64,000 bases of DNA from Calothrix sp. NIES-2100 (GTDB taxonomy: Bacteria > Cyanobacteriota > Cyanobacteriia > Cyanobacteriales > Nostocaceae). Below the pieces are notes generated by a model. The model saw only the letters and a list, made by a program, of their open reading frames with translations, was not told the DNA's origin and did no database searches. A program made the position numbers and the translations under genes. Position 1 is the stretch's first letter; each line of letters opens with the position of its first letter. The DNA is taken from positions 4,317,421-4,381,420 of the forward strand of contig NZ_AP018178.1 of NCBI RefSeq assembly GCF_002368195.1, written 5' to 3'. Positions 36,625-46,326 of this stretch are shown here, piece after piece.

Positions 36625-39324
36625 TTAGAATTTGATAAATTTCTCAGGGTTGAGGTGTTGACCGTTCTTCCTAATCTCAAAGTGCAAGTGGGGGCCTGTT
36701 GAGTGTCCTGTATGGCCAGTTCTGCCAATCACTTGCCCTTGCTGTACAGTCCCAGAAGTAACTAAGACTTCGCTTAAATGAGCATATCTAGTCTGGTATC
36801 CATCTGCGTGGTCAAGGAATATAACATTTCCATACCCACCCCCACAACTGATATTACCAACCTGGCATCCCGCGACTACACCACTAATTGTTCCTGCTGC
36901 GGAAGCTCTCACAGGAGTACCAACCGAATCACCTAAATCAATACCTTTGTGATTAGGTCTTCTGGGATTGACGCTTCCATGTCTGCTAGTTACAACTCCC
37001 GGTGTTGGTCTAATAAAACCTGTGGAGTTTGTGGAACCAGAGGGGTTGTCTGGTATTACAGAGTTAGAAATTGATGTTACGGAAGGACTAGCGGAGTTAG
37101 AAGCATTCTTGTTTTTGATTGGGCTGTAGCAGGTTACTTTGGTAACAAAATTACCTGTTTGGTATTCATGACTAACTGTGTCCACAACCCACATCCTATC
37201 AAGGAAAGCCGATACACCTTTAGTAAGGAATGGAGTATCGGGATCTAAGGTTAAAGCTTCGGGAGTAGTGGGAAACTCAGCAGTAGCTATAATGCCTTTG
37301 ATTCTGTTCTCATTAGCATTTCGCTCTGCATCTTGCTTATCAGTTGCACCATTTGTCTTTGGTGTTGGCAACGCAATGGGACTACCTGTAGTAGCGATCG
37401 CGCTATCACGACCAGTGCCAACTACATTCTCCTTTCTCTTCTGGATAACCTGACCTGAATCGGGGTCAATCTCATACTTTCTTTCGCCAGTTGTGTTGTT
37501 AGCACCGGGAGCAGAAGACCTAGCACCACCAGCAGAATCCTTTTGAGCTTGATGAGTAACTTGAAAACTAGTACCCATATTATCGCCGTACTCAAGGACA
37601 AATATCTGCTTATCCGCAGTAACTCCTTGTCTTGGCTGAATATATAAAGTTGCTCCTTTGGTGTAGACTCGGTAACCGATTCGCCTTGCTTCTATTAGTA
37701 GAGCTTCATAATCAGTTTGACCACGTTGCGGAAAATAAGTATATGTGGGGCCTTCCTCTGGCATCACGAGTGACATCCCGTAAGCAGACGTAATCCTCTG
37801 GGCTATCTTTCGGAAACTAATGTTAGTGTAAACAGTATTTTTAACTCGTTGAGTCAGCACCCATGATGCAGCCTGACCAGTGAACTCTAGCCCGTTCGGT
37901 TCAAAAAGTGAAAATTTTAAACCTACATGGATAAATGAGTATGCTGCTATGGTTTTACCGCCATACCCCATTTCAACAATAATTTGAGAACCAGCTAAGG
38001 TTGCCGAAGATGGAATATTTTCCTGAATGGGATTGGTAGAAGTAGATTCTGCTGCTTTAGTGGACTCTACTTTCCCTTCCTGGTAAAATTTGACTCGCTG
38101 GTTGTAGTAATTTCTTAATTCATTCAGCGGTCTTGTGGGTTGTCCATAAGGAGATCCAGGTAAGGAAGCCCAAATATCATTAACTTTTGCGATCGCAGAA
38201 TCAAAATTACCAGTCTCAACATCGGTAAATGCATTTTGGTCAATGATCAATTTTGCTGCTGCTTTGTCTTGGGATAAGGGTGTAAAGTCAGGAAGATTTA
38301 AAGTCTTCTTCAGAGAAGCCCAAGTAGTATTAAGAAATTGATATCTGCCAGCAGCACTGGAACTATATCCTCCAGCAGTGATAACAATATTGGGGTGGTC
38401 TTTATAAGAAGAAAAAGTTCTACCAGAAAATATTGTGTTATATTTTGCACCCTCAGCATAACTAATGGTGTCCAAGAAAGCCTTCATGTTAACTGAGAGG
38501 CTGTTGTACACAGTGTATTCAGGCACAGACAACCCAGCGGCTGTGTTGCTTTTTGAGGTAATGGATTGTTCTTGAGCAACCTGCTGAATATTCTTATCTT
38601 TATTAGATGAGGCTGATGTTGTGGTTGCTCTTTCTATTAATTCAACTTTAACGTTGTTAAGAATGCCTATATTCAGCGCAGCTTGATACCCCTTAGTGTT
38701 AGTTAATTCATTAAAGGCTCTAGTGAATAAATCAATTCCTCTGTCAGCTAGCCGAGGATTTGGCCCCCAATCTTGTATTTCACAAACAACACTCTTGCCA
38801 TTATCTAAGTTGGTGACTTTAACTTTATCCCCAAACTTTAAATAATCAATCATTCCTGTAGATCCAAATTGTCCTGCTGCTGATGGATTGTTATATCTCA
38901 TTGCACAGCCTAAGATATTATCAGGGTCTAACTTATTACCTCTTGAACCAACACGGTCATTGAACAATGATGCTTTAGTACTCTGAAATATCACTCTACC
39001 TGACTTATCAGAAGCGTCAATAACTGAGTTGCTAATAGAAGATACGTTCGTGTTTTGTGTGGTGCTGGGGGCTTCTACAGGGTCTAATCCACCCACTTTT
39101 TCTATATAAGTGAAATACTTATCAACTAAACTCCTGTCAGGGTCTAATACAGTAAAACTACAGCTAGATTGGACTTTACCTTCCCCAAGAGTTACTGATG
39201 CTTTAATTAACTTCTCATCACCAATAATGAAAGTATCTCCGGCTTGTTCTCCTAACTTCCCTATAGTTATTTTAATATAGGGATCGAGTAGCCTTTGTGA
39301 TTGTTTGCTATTTACAGTACCCAT
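36625..39324 (-). CDS. multidomain tail hub with three wall-lytic modules
   Basis: 899 residues. In order: a gpD/VgrG-like beta start (about 10-75); an RlpA-type double-psi beta-barrel (about 105-230, CEIQDWGPNP..DRGIDLF); a GH104 phage-lysozyme domain (about 270-420, catalytic E291 in DTISYAEG, AAGRYQF); the main gpD-like hub (about 440-720); and an M23 endopeptidase (about 780-899, zinc ligands HKGID 792-796 and HLH 879-881). It would form the tail-tip hub and digest peptidoglycan glycan and peptide. No separate endolysin is seen in the window. Confidence 0.85.
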   Translation of the reverse strand: MGTVNSKQSQRLLDPYIKITIGKLGEQAGDTFIIGDEKLIKASVTLGEGKVQSSCSFTVLDPDRSLVDKYFTYIEKVGGLDPVEAPSTTQNTNVSSISNSVIDASDKSGRVIFQSTKASLFNDRVGSRGNKLDPDNILGCAMRYNNPSAAGQFGSTGMIDYLKFGDKVKVTNLDNGKSVVCEIQDWGPNPRLADRGIDLFTRAFNELTNTKGYQAALNIGILNNVKVELIERATTTSASSNKDKNIQQVAQEQSITSKSNTAAGLSVPEYTVYNSLSVNMKAFLDTISYAEGAKYNTIFSGRTFSSYKDHPNIVITAGGYSSSAAGRYQFLNTTWASLKKTLNLPDFTPLSQDKAAAKLIIDQNAFTDVETGNFDSAIAKVNDIWASLPGSPYGQPTRPLNELRNYYNQRVKFYQEGKVESTKAAESTSTNPIQENIPSSATLAGSQIIVEMGYGGKTIAAYSFIHVGLKFSLFEPNGLEFTGQAASWVLTQRVKNTVYTNISFRKIAQRITSAYGMSLVMPEEGPTYTYFPQRGQTDYEALLIEARRIGYRVYTKGATLYIQPRQGVTADKQIFVLEYGDNMGTSFQVTHQAQKDSAGGARSSAPGANNTTGERKYEIDPDSGQVIQKRKENVVGTGRDSAIATTGSPIALPTPKTNGATDKQDAERNANENRIKGIIATAEFPTTPEALTLDPDTPFLTKGVSAFLDRMWVVDTVSHEYQTGNFVTKVTCYSPIKNKNASNSASPSVTSISNSVIPDNPSGSTNSTGFIRPTPGVVTSRHGSVNPRRPNHKGIDLGDSVGTPVRASAAGTISGVVAGCQVGNISCGGGYGNVIFLDHADGYQTRYAHLSEVLVTSGTVQQGQVIGRTGHTGHSTGPHLHFEIRKNGQHLNPEKFIKF

Positions 39325-39620
39325 CCGATAAGCCTATATTCCTTCTCACCAATTGAGTCAACAACACTCTTAGTAAGAGCAGATAAGTCTAAATCCTTGA
39401 GTACTTTATCTACTTCACTAGTGACTGCCTTCTTGAGACTGTCTTCTACCTCTTTGGCTGTAGGTATTTTTATAGTTCTACCGATTTCTATAGCTTTGAA
39501 GATATCTAAATCATTCATTTCGGCTAATTCTCTCCACTGAGAATAATCACCCATAACTTCATTAGATATATTTGCCAGCGAATCACCAACATTAATTTGT
39601 AGTGTTGTAGGTCTGATCAT
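39312..39620 (-). CDS. LysM-like tail protein (gpX type)
   Basis: 102 residues. The LysM signature QINVGDSLANISNEVMGDYS...LAEMNDL..IEIGRTIKIP is clear in the first 55 residues; a helical tail follows. Equivalent to P2 gpX, which joins hub and tail tube. Overlaps both neighbours. Confidence 0.8.
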   Translation of the reverse strand: MIRPTTLQINVGDSLANISNEVMGDYSQWRELAEMNDLDIFKAIEIGRTIKIPTAKEVEDSLKKAVTSEVDKVLKDLDLSALTKSVVDSIGEKEYRLIGWVL

Positions 39621-40396
39621 TTGCGTAACCCCAACGTGTTGGTACTAGTGTCTAAAACACCATCCTGATAAATGCCAATAGTCCCAAGAGTTTGGGATTT
39701 TAAATTAAATAATGTAACTACACCAGTGTTTGATGTAGATAATTTGTAAGCATTAATTCTCACAAGAGAGGATATGGTGTCTGGTAGTTTTTTAATATTC
39801 TGATTTAGCCATTTTTTAGCCTTAGAAGCTGCATCTTCCTTCTGTCTATCTGTTAGTACCTTAGACTTATTTATGGCAGCACGAAGACGATTCTCAGAGG
39901 ATTCTGCTACAGCCTTATTAGGTAATTGACTTAAAGGTATCTCCAGAAAAGTTATATCAACACGGGCAGAAGCAACCTCACCGTTTAACCAACTTGTTTC
40001 TTTCCAACTCAAATCAGTAATGACGGCTGGGCCAAAGGAATCCTTACCCCATTTAAAGTAAACAGGAGAGGGGGCATATTTGCCTTTCAAGGGGTCAGCT
40101 ATCATTAATGCTTGTAATTTATCTAAAAGCAACTGACATGTCTTCCTGCGCGAATAACTCTCTAGTATTAAGTCAGATATTTGAAGAGTTAAGCCTTTTG
40201 TACACCTGTAGAATTGTGAGGGTGTGGAGGTTAATGCTGTGGTTCCTTCATCATATTTAGCTTGTCTTGTAAAAGACTTTTCCTCTGGATTAAATAAAAA
40301 AGTAAAAACAGATTTATTCAATTCATCCACAAGATAAGCATAAATACCCTCTACCTTATCTGCTGGATTTAAACCAGAAATTACTGATTCATTCAT
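39617..40396 (-). CDS. contractile injection system tube-initiator-like protein
   Basis: 259 residues. FTFLFNPEEKSFTRQAKYDEG, a long helix, PVYFKWGKDSFGPAVITDL and NGEVASARVDITFLEI match the CIS-tube family found at the tube base of phage tails and extracellular injection systems. Lies between tape measure and LysM protein, as expected. ATGA overlap downstream. Confidence 0.7.
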   Translation of the reverse strand: MNESVISGLNPADKVEGIYAYLVDELNKSVFTFLFNPEEKSFTRQAKYDEGTTALTSTPSQFYRCTKGLTLQISDLILESYSRRKTCQLLLDKLQALMIADPLKGKYAPSPVYFKWGKDSFGPAVITDLSWKETSWLNGEVASARVDITFLEIPLSQLPNKAVAESSENRLRAAINKSKVLTDRQKEDAASKAKKWLNQNIKKLPDTISSLVRINAYKLSTSNTGVVTLFNLKSQTLGTIGIYQDGVLDTSTNTLGLRK

Positions 40397-40418
40397 AATT
40401 TTTAAATATAAAAAAACT

Positions 40419-40441
40419 CCCCTACTTTTTGGTAGTAGGGG
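40419..40441 (-). terminator. intrinsic terminator inside late operon
   Basis: CCCCTACT (40419) pairs with AGTAGGGG (40434-40441). On the minus strand the stem is followed by a T-rich run (AGTTTTTTTATA), the classical form. It sits 7 bases after the tape-measure stop and 23 bases before the next ATG. Confidence 0.75.
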
Positions 40442-40447
40442 AAATCG

Positions 40448-42610
40448 TTATGTTGTAGCGGTTGAAAAATGTGTTTGGGAGTATTTTAAAAACCGTTGTT
40501 CAAGATGCTTGAACATATCATTTACTAATTCTTCAGCATCTGTGGCTTGACTATATATAATTATATTCCCTATATTTAATCCGCCTCTACCACCAAGATT
40601 ATTAAGTAAATTAGCTTGCTGTCGTTGTGTGAGTATTGCTTCTGAAGTATTAGCAACAACCAACCCGGAACCAGGAGGTGCATTTCTTCTCTCTCTGGCA
40701 AGGGATGCTAATAAACCACTAGACATCCCGGATGCAGCATTTGGCACTAATGTCTGGGCTGAACTTAATCCAGAGTTGGCTGTATTCGTGCTTGGGTTGT
40801 ATCCAGGAATTTTGGATAATAAATTATTAAAATATCCTTGAATACCATTAAAGAACCCAAGGACAGAAGATACAACATTGTTCCATATAGTTACCACATC
40901 CTTCCAAAGGTTGGTAACCCCCTCAACCATGAAAGCAAAAAATTCATTAAATAATTTAGTGAGGTTGTTCCATACAGTTACTACATCTTTCCAAAGGTTG
41001 GTGATCCCCTCTGCAATAAAAGCAAAAAGATCATTGAATGCTTTAGTGATATCATTCCATTTGGCTCTGAATACAGCAATAAGACCAACAATTAAAGCTG
41101 CAATTCCCGCCGTTAGAGTTCCAATAGCTGCTGTGGGTACACCAGCAAAAAACAAACCAGCAGCAATAAGTAATCCTGCTAACCCTGCTAAAATAGCTGC
41201 TCCAACTACCTTTAATATCTCAACACTTAATTTTCCCCAATCCAAAAGCAATAGAAAAGCACCTAAACCATCAAGTAGGGCTCCTATTAAGTTACCCCAA
41301 TCAATTTTGCTTATAACATCTAAAACTATGTTGGTTATAACAGCCAGAACAGCACCTATCCCCTTGAATAACGTACTCCAATCAATAGAGTTTAATGCGT
41401 CTATGATTTTGGTTAGTAACTGACTCAACTGGGAGGTATCTATCTTAAATCCACTCAGAAATGTTGATATACTTTGTTGTGCATATTTTATTGCACCTTG
41501 ATAATTTATATCAAGGAGAGCTTTGACAGCAGAATTTATAAAATTTGATAGGGAAGAACCAATATCAGTAAAATTTATACTTCCTAGAATATTATCTAAA
41601 CTACCGCTGGATAATATTCCTTGAAGAAAAGTATTTAAATTATTAATCCAAACAGTTAGATTTTGAATGCCACCCCTCAAGCCTTCCAGGAAAGAGGTAT
41701 CCTTTATTCCTATTAAATTTAAAGCCCTTCCAATGGTAGCAAATAAACCATCATTACCAATCAAAGCTCTTAAGGTGTCATTGAATGCACTTAATACAGA
41801 TTGGTTGCCTGCTGTTTTCTCATCCAAATCCCTTAGCAACCCGAAGATACCTTGTGATGGATTGAAGAGTTTATCTTTTAGGGACTCTAGCAACCCGCTA
41901 ACTGAGTTGGAGGCAGCATTTATGGTTTCTGGGGTAACTAATTGAGACTGAACAGCTTTTAATATTTCTGTTCTTTCTTTAACTGTTAATTGCTCTAATT
42001 TCTTACCACTCTCCGCTAATCTCTTTTCTACTAAGCTCAAGAATGCTGGGTTAGATTCAGCGAAGATTAACTGGCGCAACTCGGATATAGAACTACCACC
42101 TAGAAACTTAGCTGTGAATTTAGAAACATCCTTACTAGCTACATTAGAAGCAGCAGCCAGGAATCCCATCCCTCTGGTGATCTCTGTTAATCCATCAAGG
42201 AAAGCACCTTCATTTAGGACACCGTTAGCATCAACGAATGCTGGAACAAGATTGTCTTGGATGCCTAATGCAAGGTCTTTGTATGCTTGCGTGGAGCCGG
42301 GAAGGGCAGCAGCAATTTTATTTAATCTTTCATCTAATACAGCAAATACCCTTTCTGAATCTTTGAAGCTTCTCCCAGTAAGGGCTGCATAAGTAGAAGC
42401 TGCGGTAATATTATTTAATTGTAAGTCTGCTGCTTCCTTAAATTTAGCATTTAAAGCTGACAACCCAGCGGATACCCCAGCAAACAAAGTCTGAGATAGT
42501 AATTGTGCCCTGAAGGTTGCCCCCTCAAGGCTTTTATTTAAATTATTAATTACACCAGATGCAGCGTCTTTGGCATTTAGCGTGATCGTGATGTTATTAT
42601 TATTCGGCAT
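40448..42610 (-). CDS. tail tape measure protein
   Basis: 720 residues. Long helical protein with central hydrophobic stretches (GAAILAGLAGLLIAAGLFF, AAIGTLTAGIAALIVGLIAV) and two related LWKDVVTVWNN/LWKDVVTIWNN repeats near 560-610. In tailed phages this protein sets tail length. Overlaps the frameshifted chaperone ORF by 11 bases. Confidence 0.88.
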   Translation of the reverse strand: MPNNNNITITLNAKDAASGVINNLNKSLEGATFRAQLLSQTLFAGVSAGLSALNAKFKEAADLQLNNITAASTYAALTGRSFKDSERVFAVLDERLNKIAAALPGSTQAYKDLALGIQDNLVPAFVDANGVLNEGAFLDGLTEITRGMGFLAAASNVASKDVSKFTAKFLGGSSISELRQLIFAESNPAFLSLVEKRLAESGKKLEQLTVKERTEILKAVQSQLVTPETINAASNSVSGLLESLKDKLFNPSQGIFGLLRDLDEKTAGNQSVLSAFNDTLRALIGNDGLFATIGRALNLIGIKDTSFLEGLRGGIQNLTVWINNLNTFLQGILSSGSLDNILGSINFTDIGSSLSNFINSAVKALLDINYQGAIKYAQQSISTFLSGFKIDTSQLSQLLTKIIDALNSIDWSTLFKGIGAVLAVITNIVLDVISKIDWGNLIGALLDGLGAFLLLLDWGKLSVEILKVVGAAILAGLAGLLIAAGLFFAGVPTAAIGTLTAGIAALIVGLIAVFRAKWNDITKAFNDLFAFIAEGITNLWKDVVTVWNNLTKLFNEFFAFMVEGVTNLWKDVVTIWNNVVSSVLGFFNGIQGYFNNLLSKIPGYNPSTNTANSGLSSAQTLVPNAASGMSSGLLASLARERRNAPPGSGLVVANTSEAILTQRQQANLLNNLGGRGGLNIGNIIIYSQATDAEELVNDMFKHLEQRFLKYSQTHFSTATT

Positions 42611-42857
42611 CGAAGAATTCTACTCCCTGCATATCCCACTGCTCCAATTTCTTCTCAGGAGGATTTTGTTTTTTCTTTAAATCAATAAAGATATATAAAT
42701 GTAATAAGCAATCAGATATTTCCATATCCAAGAGCCTAAAGTAAGCTTCGGTTATTTTTCCACCGCAAGCTATCATCAGGTTTTGTAATAAATCAGATAT
42801 TGTAAATGCAGGGAGAGATTGAACACTAACGTACAGCTTTGCTCGCAATAGCATCAA
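42600..42857 (-). CDS. tail assembly chaperone, downstream frameshift part
   Basis: 85-codon frame whose reading frame is +1 (equally -2) to the preceding gene and overlaps it by 32 bases; it is open further upstream. It has only a TTG/ATG at its beginning and no ribosome-binding site, and sits directly before the tape-measure gene, where tailed phages make a gpG-gpGT-type fusion. Probably expressed mainly as the extension of the 140-residue protein. I could not fix a slippery site. Confidence 0.65.
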   Translation of the reverse strand: MMLLRAKLYVSVQSLPAFTISDLLQNLMIACGGKITEAYFRLLDMEISDCLLHLYIFIDLKKKQNPPEKKLEQWDMQGVEFFDAE

Positions 42858-43248
42858 GCTTATCTCGAAAGCATGAGATGGCTGCTGCCAGCCTCTCTAA
42901 ATCCGTAAACTCCAACTCATCCAGCAGGTAATCAAAGGACACTTTATCTAAAGTACCAAACTTGGTGATACAGAGTGAAGCTAATTTAATTGCTATAAAA
43001 GACTCAGTTTTATACTCAGGTTCTGCTGTTTTTATAAAACTCTCCAGTAAAAGAAATTGTCTTGTTTTAGGAGATTTCATCACCACCGGAGTGCTATCTT
43101 CTAACTGAAAGCTAACTGTGCCTTCATCTGGATTAAAATCAGCTTTGAATTCATCTGATTCAATTGATTCAGTTGGCAACACAGGAGTACCACTAATTAA
43201 ATTAGGGGTATCCTGCTTTAAACCATCAACCGCTACTCTTCTAGTCAT
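42826..43248 (-). CDS. tail assembly chaperone, first frame
   Basis: 140 residues, acidic and helical with no membrane segment; C-terminal LDELEFTDLERLAAAISC. Its place between tube and tape measure marks it as the upstream chaperone product. Confidence 0.7.
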   Translation of the reverse strand: MTRRVAVDGLKQDTPNLISGTPVLPTESIESDEFKADFNPDEGTVSFQLEDSTPVVMKSPKTRQFLLLESFIKTAEPEYKTESFIAIKLASLCITKFGTLDKVSFDYLLDELEFTDLERLAAAISCFRDKLDAIASKAVR

Positions 43249-43260
43249 TATCTCTTACCT

Positions 43261-43722
43261 TTATTTAAGTTCCGCGCTTTCCAAACTGAATTCAATTTGT
43301 AGCGTTGTTACTTTTGAACCATCAGAAGTATCAACACCATCTGCACAAGACCAGCTAGAGATTCTGCATCCAGATAAATACCAGGCTTTATTACCACGGA
43401 AAGTATCTGTTCCTTGGGCGTTGGTTACTTTTTTAACTGGGCGCAACACAAGGTCAAATATGCTTCCATCTTCGTGCTGCTTGATAAAATCAATGGCAGT
43501 TTGGTCTTTCTCTGGGTCGTATGGTTTGCTAATTGTTACTGGCTGATACTCTCGTGTACCACCATCAGCCATACGGGTAGTGTTAGACAAACCATCGTTA
43601 TAAGAAGCCCGTTTGTAACTAACTTTAACTCCACTGAATGATGTCCAATAAATATTATTCAACCCAGCAATCGTAATCAGAAAATCACTGTTGCTGATTG
43701 GGGAAATGTCCTGCAATCTCAT
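43261..43722 (-). CDS. tail tube protein
   Basis: 153 residues. The gp19-like tube pattern is visible: FLITIAGLNNIYWTSFSGVKV, a TREYQPVTISKPYDPEKDQ loop, YLSGCRISSW and a final TTLQIEFSLESAEL strand. Directly downstream of the sheath gene. Confidence 0.85.
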   Translation of the reverse strand: MRLQDISPISNSDFLITIAGLNNIYWTSFSGVKVSYKRASYNDGLSNTTRMADGGTREYQPVTISKPYDPEKDQTAIDFIKQHEDGSIFDLVLRPVKKVTNAQGTDTFRGNKAWYLSGCRISSWSCADGVDTSDGSKVTTLQIEFSLESAELK

Positions 43723-43744
43723 TATTAAATTATCCTCAAATTAC

Positions 43745-45223
43745 TTATACTGCTGGCTGAATCAACTGGGATTGTACTTGGTCTTGGTTGAGTGGTAGAG
43801 TACCAATGCTTACGCGAATGGTGTTAATTAGTAATCGTTCCATCGGGGGTGTTGGAACAACGTAAACCTCAAGGATCACACTACCTTGCTCTAATATTTC
43901 AGGTGGGTTATTTTCAAAATCACACTTAATTTCAAAAGCATCAGCTTCAGTTGCACCAAACAAGGCTTTACCACGCCATAAGCGAGAACATAAAGCACTA
44001 GCAGTTTGGGCTATTGTGTTCAGGAGAATGCCTTGACCATCAATTACAGAGAAAAGGTCATTGTCAAAAGATGAACGCAAGGAACCATTCAAGACATTCA
44101 TGACAACACGAGTGGACAGAAATGTATAGAACTCAGAAGTGGAGCGAGTTCTCATTGCCCATACACAAATACCTTTATTGCGCAAATTGCGAATAATATT
44201 AATACCCAACGGGTTTAATACTTCTTGTTGTTGAGTATTAACTTTAGTCACAACATCCTTGACACCCAGAACTGGAAATCGACTACCAGCAGGGGGCTGT
44301 TGAAAACCTTCTTCACGATATCGGCGTGTGGCAACACCAGCTACAGCAGAAGAAGGAGGAACTACACCATCTTCCAAATCTGTTAGGTAAGGGTAATAGA
44401 AGCCACTGTGACCTTGTGGGCTTGTGTAGAGAATACCTTCAGCTTGAGCTTCAGCTACAGTCAACCCAGTACCAGAATCGATTAATGCAACCCAATCATA
44501 AGCTTCATCTGAAGCTAGTGATTCCATTGCGTTGCCAACAGCTAAACGATCAGATTGAGTTGCGAGTAGTTGGAATGCTTCAGGAGCAATTATAAAACCC
44601 TGATTCCATCCGTCTTCTGCATCAAAAGAATTTTCAATTGCAAAAACATAATCTGTGGCTGCTGGTGTGGTGAGATTAAGGGCAGCTACAGACAAATTAG
44701 AACCAACAGTAACAGTTAGGTTAGCTTGGGGGTCATCAGCCCGTACAACTACCTTATCTGTAGTGCTGCCAGCAACGGCTGTAACTGCACTAGCTACAGA
44801 AGAATTATTAACAGCAGCTAATATACCGGAAGCAACACTAGCTAGAGTAGGTGCTGGGCTGGCGGGAGCAGTGTATGTAACGGTAGTTCCATTAATTGTG
44901 GCTGTATAAGCACCAGATACAGCAGAACTAACGGTAATTGTATATCTCTTAGCAATGGGTGAGCGTACAAAATAAAGAATGCCACGCTTGTCATTGCGAA
45001 AGAATAATTTAACAGCAGCCTCACTAGGAGATGCACCAAATACGTTTGTAAAATCAGTTAATGAAGTTACTTGAGTCGGGGATAAATAACTCCCGGAAGC
45101 CGAAGAACCAATCATATAAACTGATTCAAAAGAAGCAATTTCTAATGATCTGTATCCATAGGTAGATTCTACTACCCTTACGCCTGGTGCTTTAAACGAG
45201 CTAAAAGCGTTAATATTTGTCAT
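43745..45223 (-). CDS. contractile tail sheath protein
   Basis: 492 residues. PGVRVVESTYGYRSLE at the N terminus, GSSASGSYLSPTQVTSLTDF, the inserted beta domain (about 100-200), GVATRRYREEGFQQPPAG, LNPLGINIIRNLRNKGICVW and the C-terminal beta-handshake strands identify a sheath. It proves a contractile tail. Confidence 0.93.
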   Translation of the reverse strand: MTNINAFSSFKAPGVRVVESTYGYRSLEIASFESVYMIGSSASGSYLSPTQVTSLTDFTNVFGASPSEAAVKLFFRNDKRGILYFVRSPIAKRYTITVSSAVSGAYTATINGTTVTYTAPASPAPTLASVASGILAAVNNSSVASAVTAVAGSTTDKVVVRADDPQANLTVTVGSNLSVAALNLTTPAATDYVFAIENSFDAEDGWNQGFIIAPEAFQLLATQSDRLAVGNAMESLASDEAYDWVALIDSGTGLTVAEAQAEGILYTSPQGHSGFYYPYLTDLEDGVVPPSSAVAGVATRRYREEGFQQPPAGSRFPVLGVKDVVTKVNTQQQEVLNPLGINIIRNLRNKGICVWAMRTRSTSEFYTFLSTRVVMNVLNGSLRSSFDNDLFSVIDGQGILLNTIAQTASALCSRLWRGKALFGATEADAFEIKCDFENNPPEILEQGSVILEVYVVPTPPMERLLINTIRVSIGTLPLNQDQVQSQLIQPAV

Positions 45224-45226
45224 AAT

Positions 45227-45847
45227 TTAAGGATTTATCTTAATTTCTGAGTCGAGAATATATGTTGAGGGGTCTGAGGTCTTAAACCGCTGTTTTGCTC
45301 GGTTAATACGAATATTTACTTCCTCAATAGCAGGAGGGTCATCAAATTCATAATAGTCAGGGGGCTGCAAATCTGTTAGGTCGGGGATGGTTGTGGTGTT
45401 AAATTCAACGTCGAAACCAAAGTTCAAATAGACAACCCAATCCCCTTCTGCATTTAAATCCTCAGTCCGTGCAACCGTAACAGCGTCTTCTAAATCTGCT
45501 GGGGCAAATGAGGTTATATTAGAATCTGGTGTTTGCAGTAGAGATAGTAATTGTAAATATGACAACATTCCTTCCAATGCTGGAAAGGGAAGGTCATGAA
45601 AACTTAATTGACCAGGAAACCTATAAGCAATTCTGTAGGGAAATCGTGCTTTAGTCTTAATAAGGTTGAACCCTTCCTTGTAATGAAATACATTCTGAAT
45701 AGGAAGGGCGATCGCAGAACAAGCAGGCAGGGTGTTAGAAAGAATCTGTGTGTACAACTGGTCTGGATAATCTAAACCCCAGTAATCAATCCTGACCCTA
45801 ATTGATAAAAATTCTGATATTCGTTCCCGAACATCTTGGATATTCAT
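45227..45847 (-). CDS. tail-region protein, possible tail completion protein
   Basis: 206 residues, unrecognised in detail. Lies upstream of the sheath gene, where the tail terminator or neck proteins are encoded. Mixed alpha/beta, no membrane segment; ends with basic NRAKQRFKTSDPSTYILDSE. ATGA overlap with the next gene. Confidence 0.55.
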   Translation of the reverse strand: MNIQDVRERISEFLSIRVRIDYWGLDYPDQLYTQILSNTLPACSAIALPIQNVFHYKEGFNLIKTKARFPYRIAYRFPGQLSFHDLPFPALEGMLSYLQLLSLLQTPDSNITSFAPADLEDAVTVARTEDLNAEGDWVVYLNFGFDVEFNTTTIPDLTDLQPPDYYEFDDPPAIEEVNIRINRAKQRFKTSDPSTYILDSEIKINP

Positions 45848-46326
45848 GTGGTTTTCTTACTGTCTGATTCTCTTCTGAGGATAATTTTCCACAAGGTAGG
45901 GTCATTCTCCATCAGCGCAAGCAGCTTATAAGGTTTCACCCCGTTGATCTCTTTTGTGGTTGGATTGCTATAAACCACCTGATTATTATTAACTGGTGGT
46001 TCTAATATAAAAATTGCTCTTGTTGGTGCGCTTGGAAGGAAAAGTGATTTAGTGAAGGTTCTAGGAATTTCTACCTGCAAATCATTAACAGATAAATAAA
46101 TAGAATCTGCACCCTCAATAGATACCTGCAAGTTGGCAAACCGTGGAGAAATATTCACAGCATAAGGCCGAGGTAGTATCAGCGTGTCTGTTATCTCCAC
46201 AAGCCGTGTTGTTGTATTTAAAGTACTATGCCTTACAAGTAAATATCTACGCTGAGGCAACCCAAGCCGTTCTTCTACAGCAGCTATCTTCCCCTCTACT
46301 TCAGCAAGTTTGGTGTAGAGACTCAT
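45844..46326 (-). CDS. hypothetical neck/tail protein
   Basis: 160 residues. A short coiled-coil start (KLAEVEGKIAAVEERLG) is followed by a beta-rich body (RYLLVRHSTLNTTTRLVEI, YAVNISPRFANLQVSIEG). Function unknown; overlapped by four bases on each side, so coexpressed. Confidence 0.5.
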   Translation of the reverse strand: MSLYTKLAEVEGKIAAVEERLGLPQRRYLLVRHSTLNTTTRLVEITDTLILPRPYAVNISPRFANLQVSIEGADSIYLSVNDLQVEIPRTFTKSLFLPSAPTRAIFILEPPVNNNQVVYSNPTTKEINGVKPYKLLALMENDPTLWKIILRRESDSKKTT

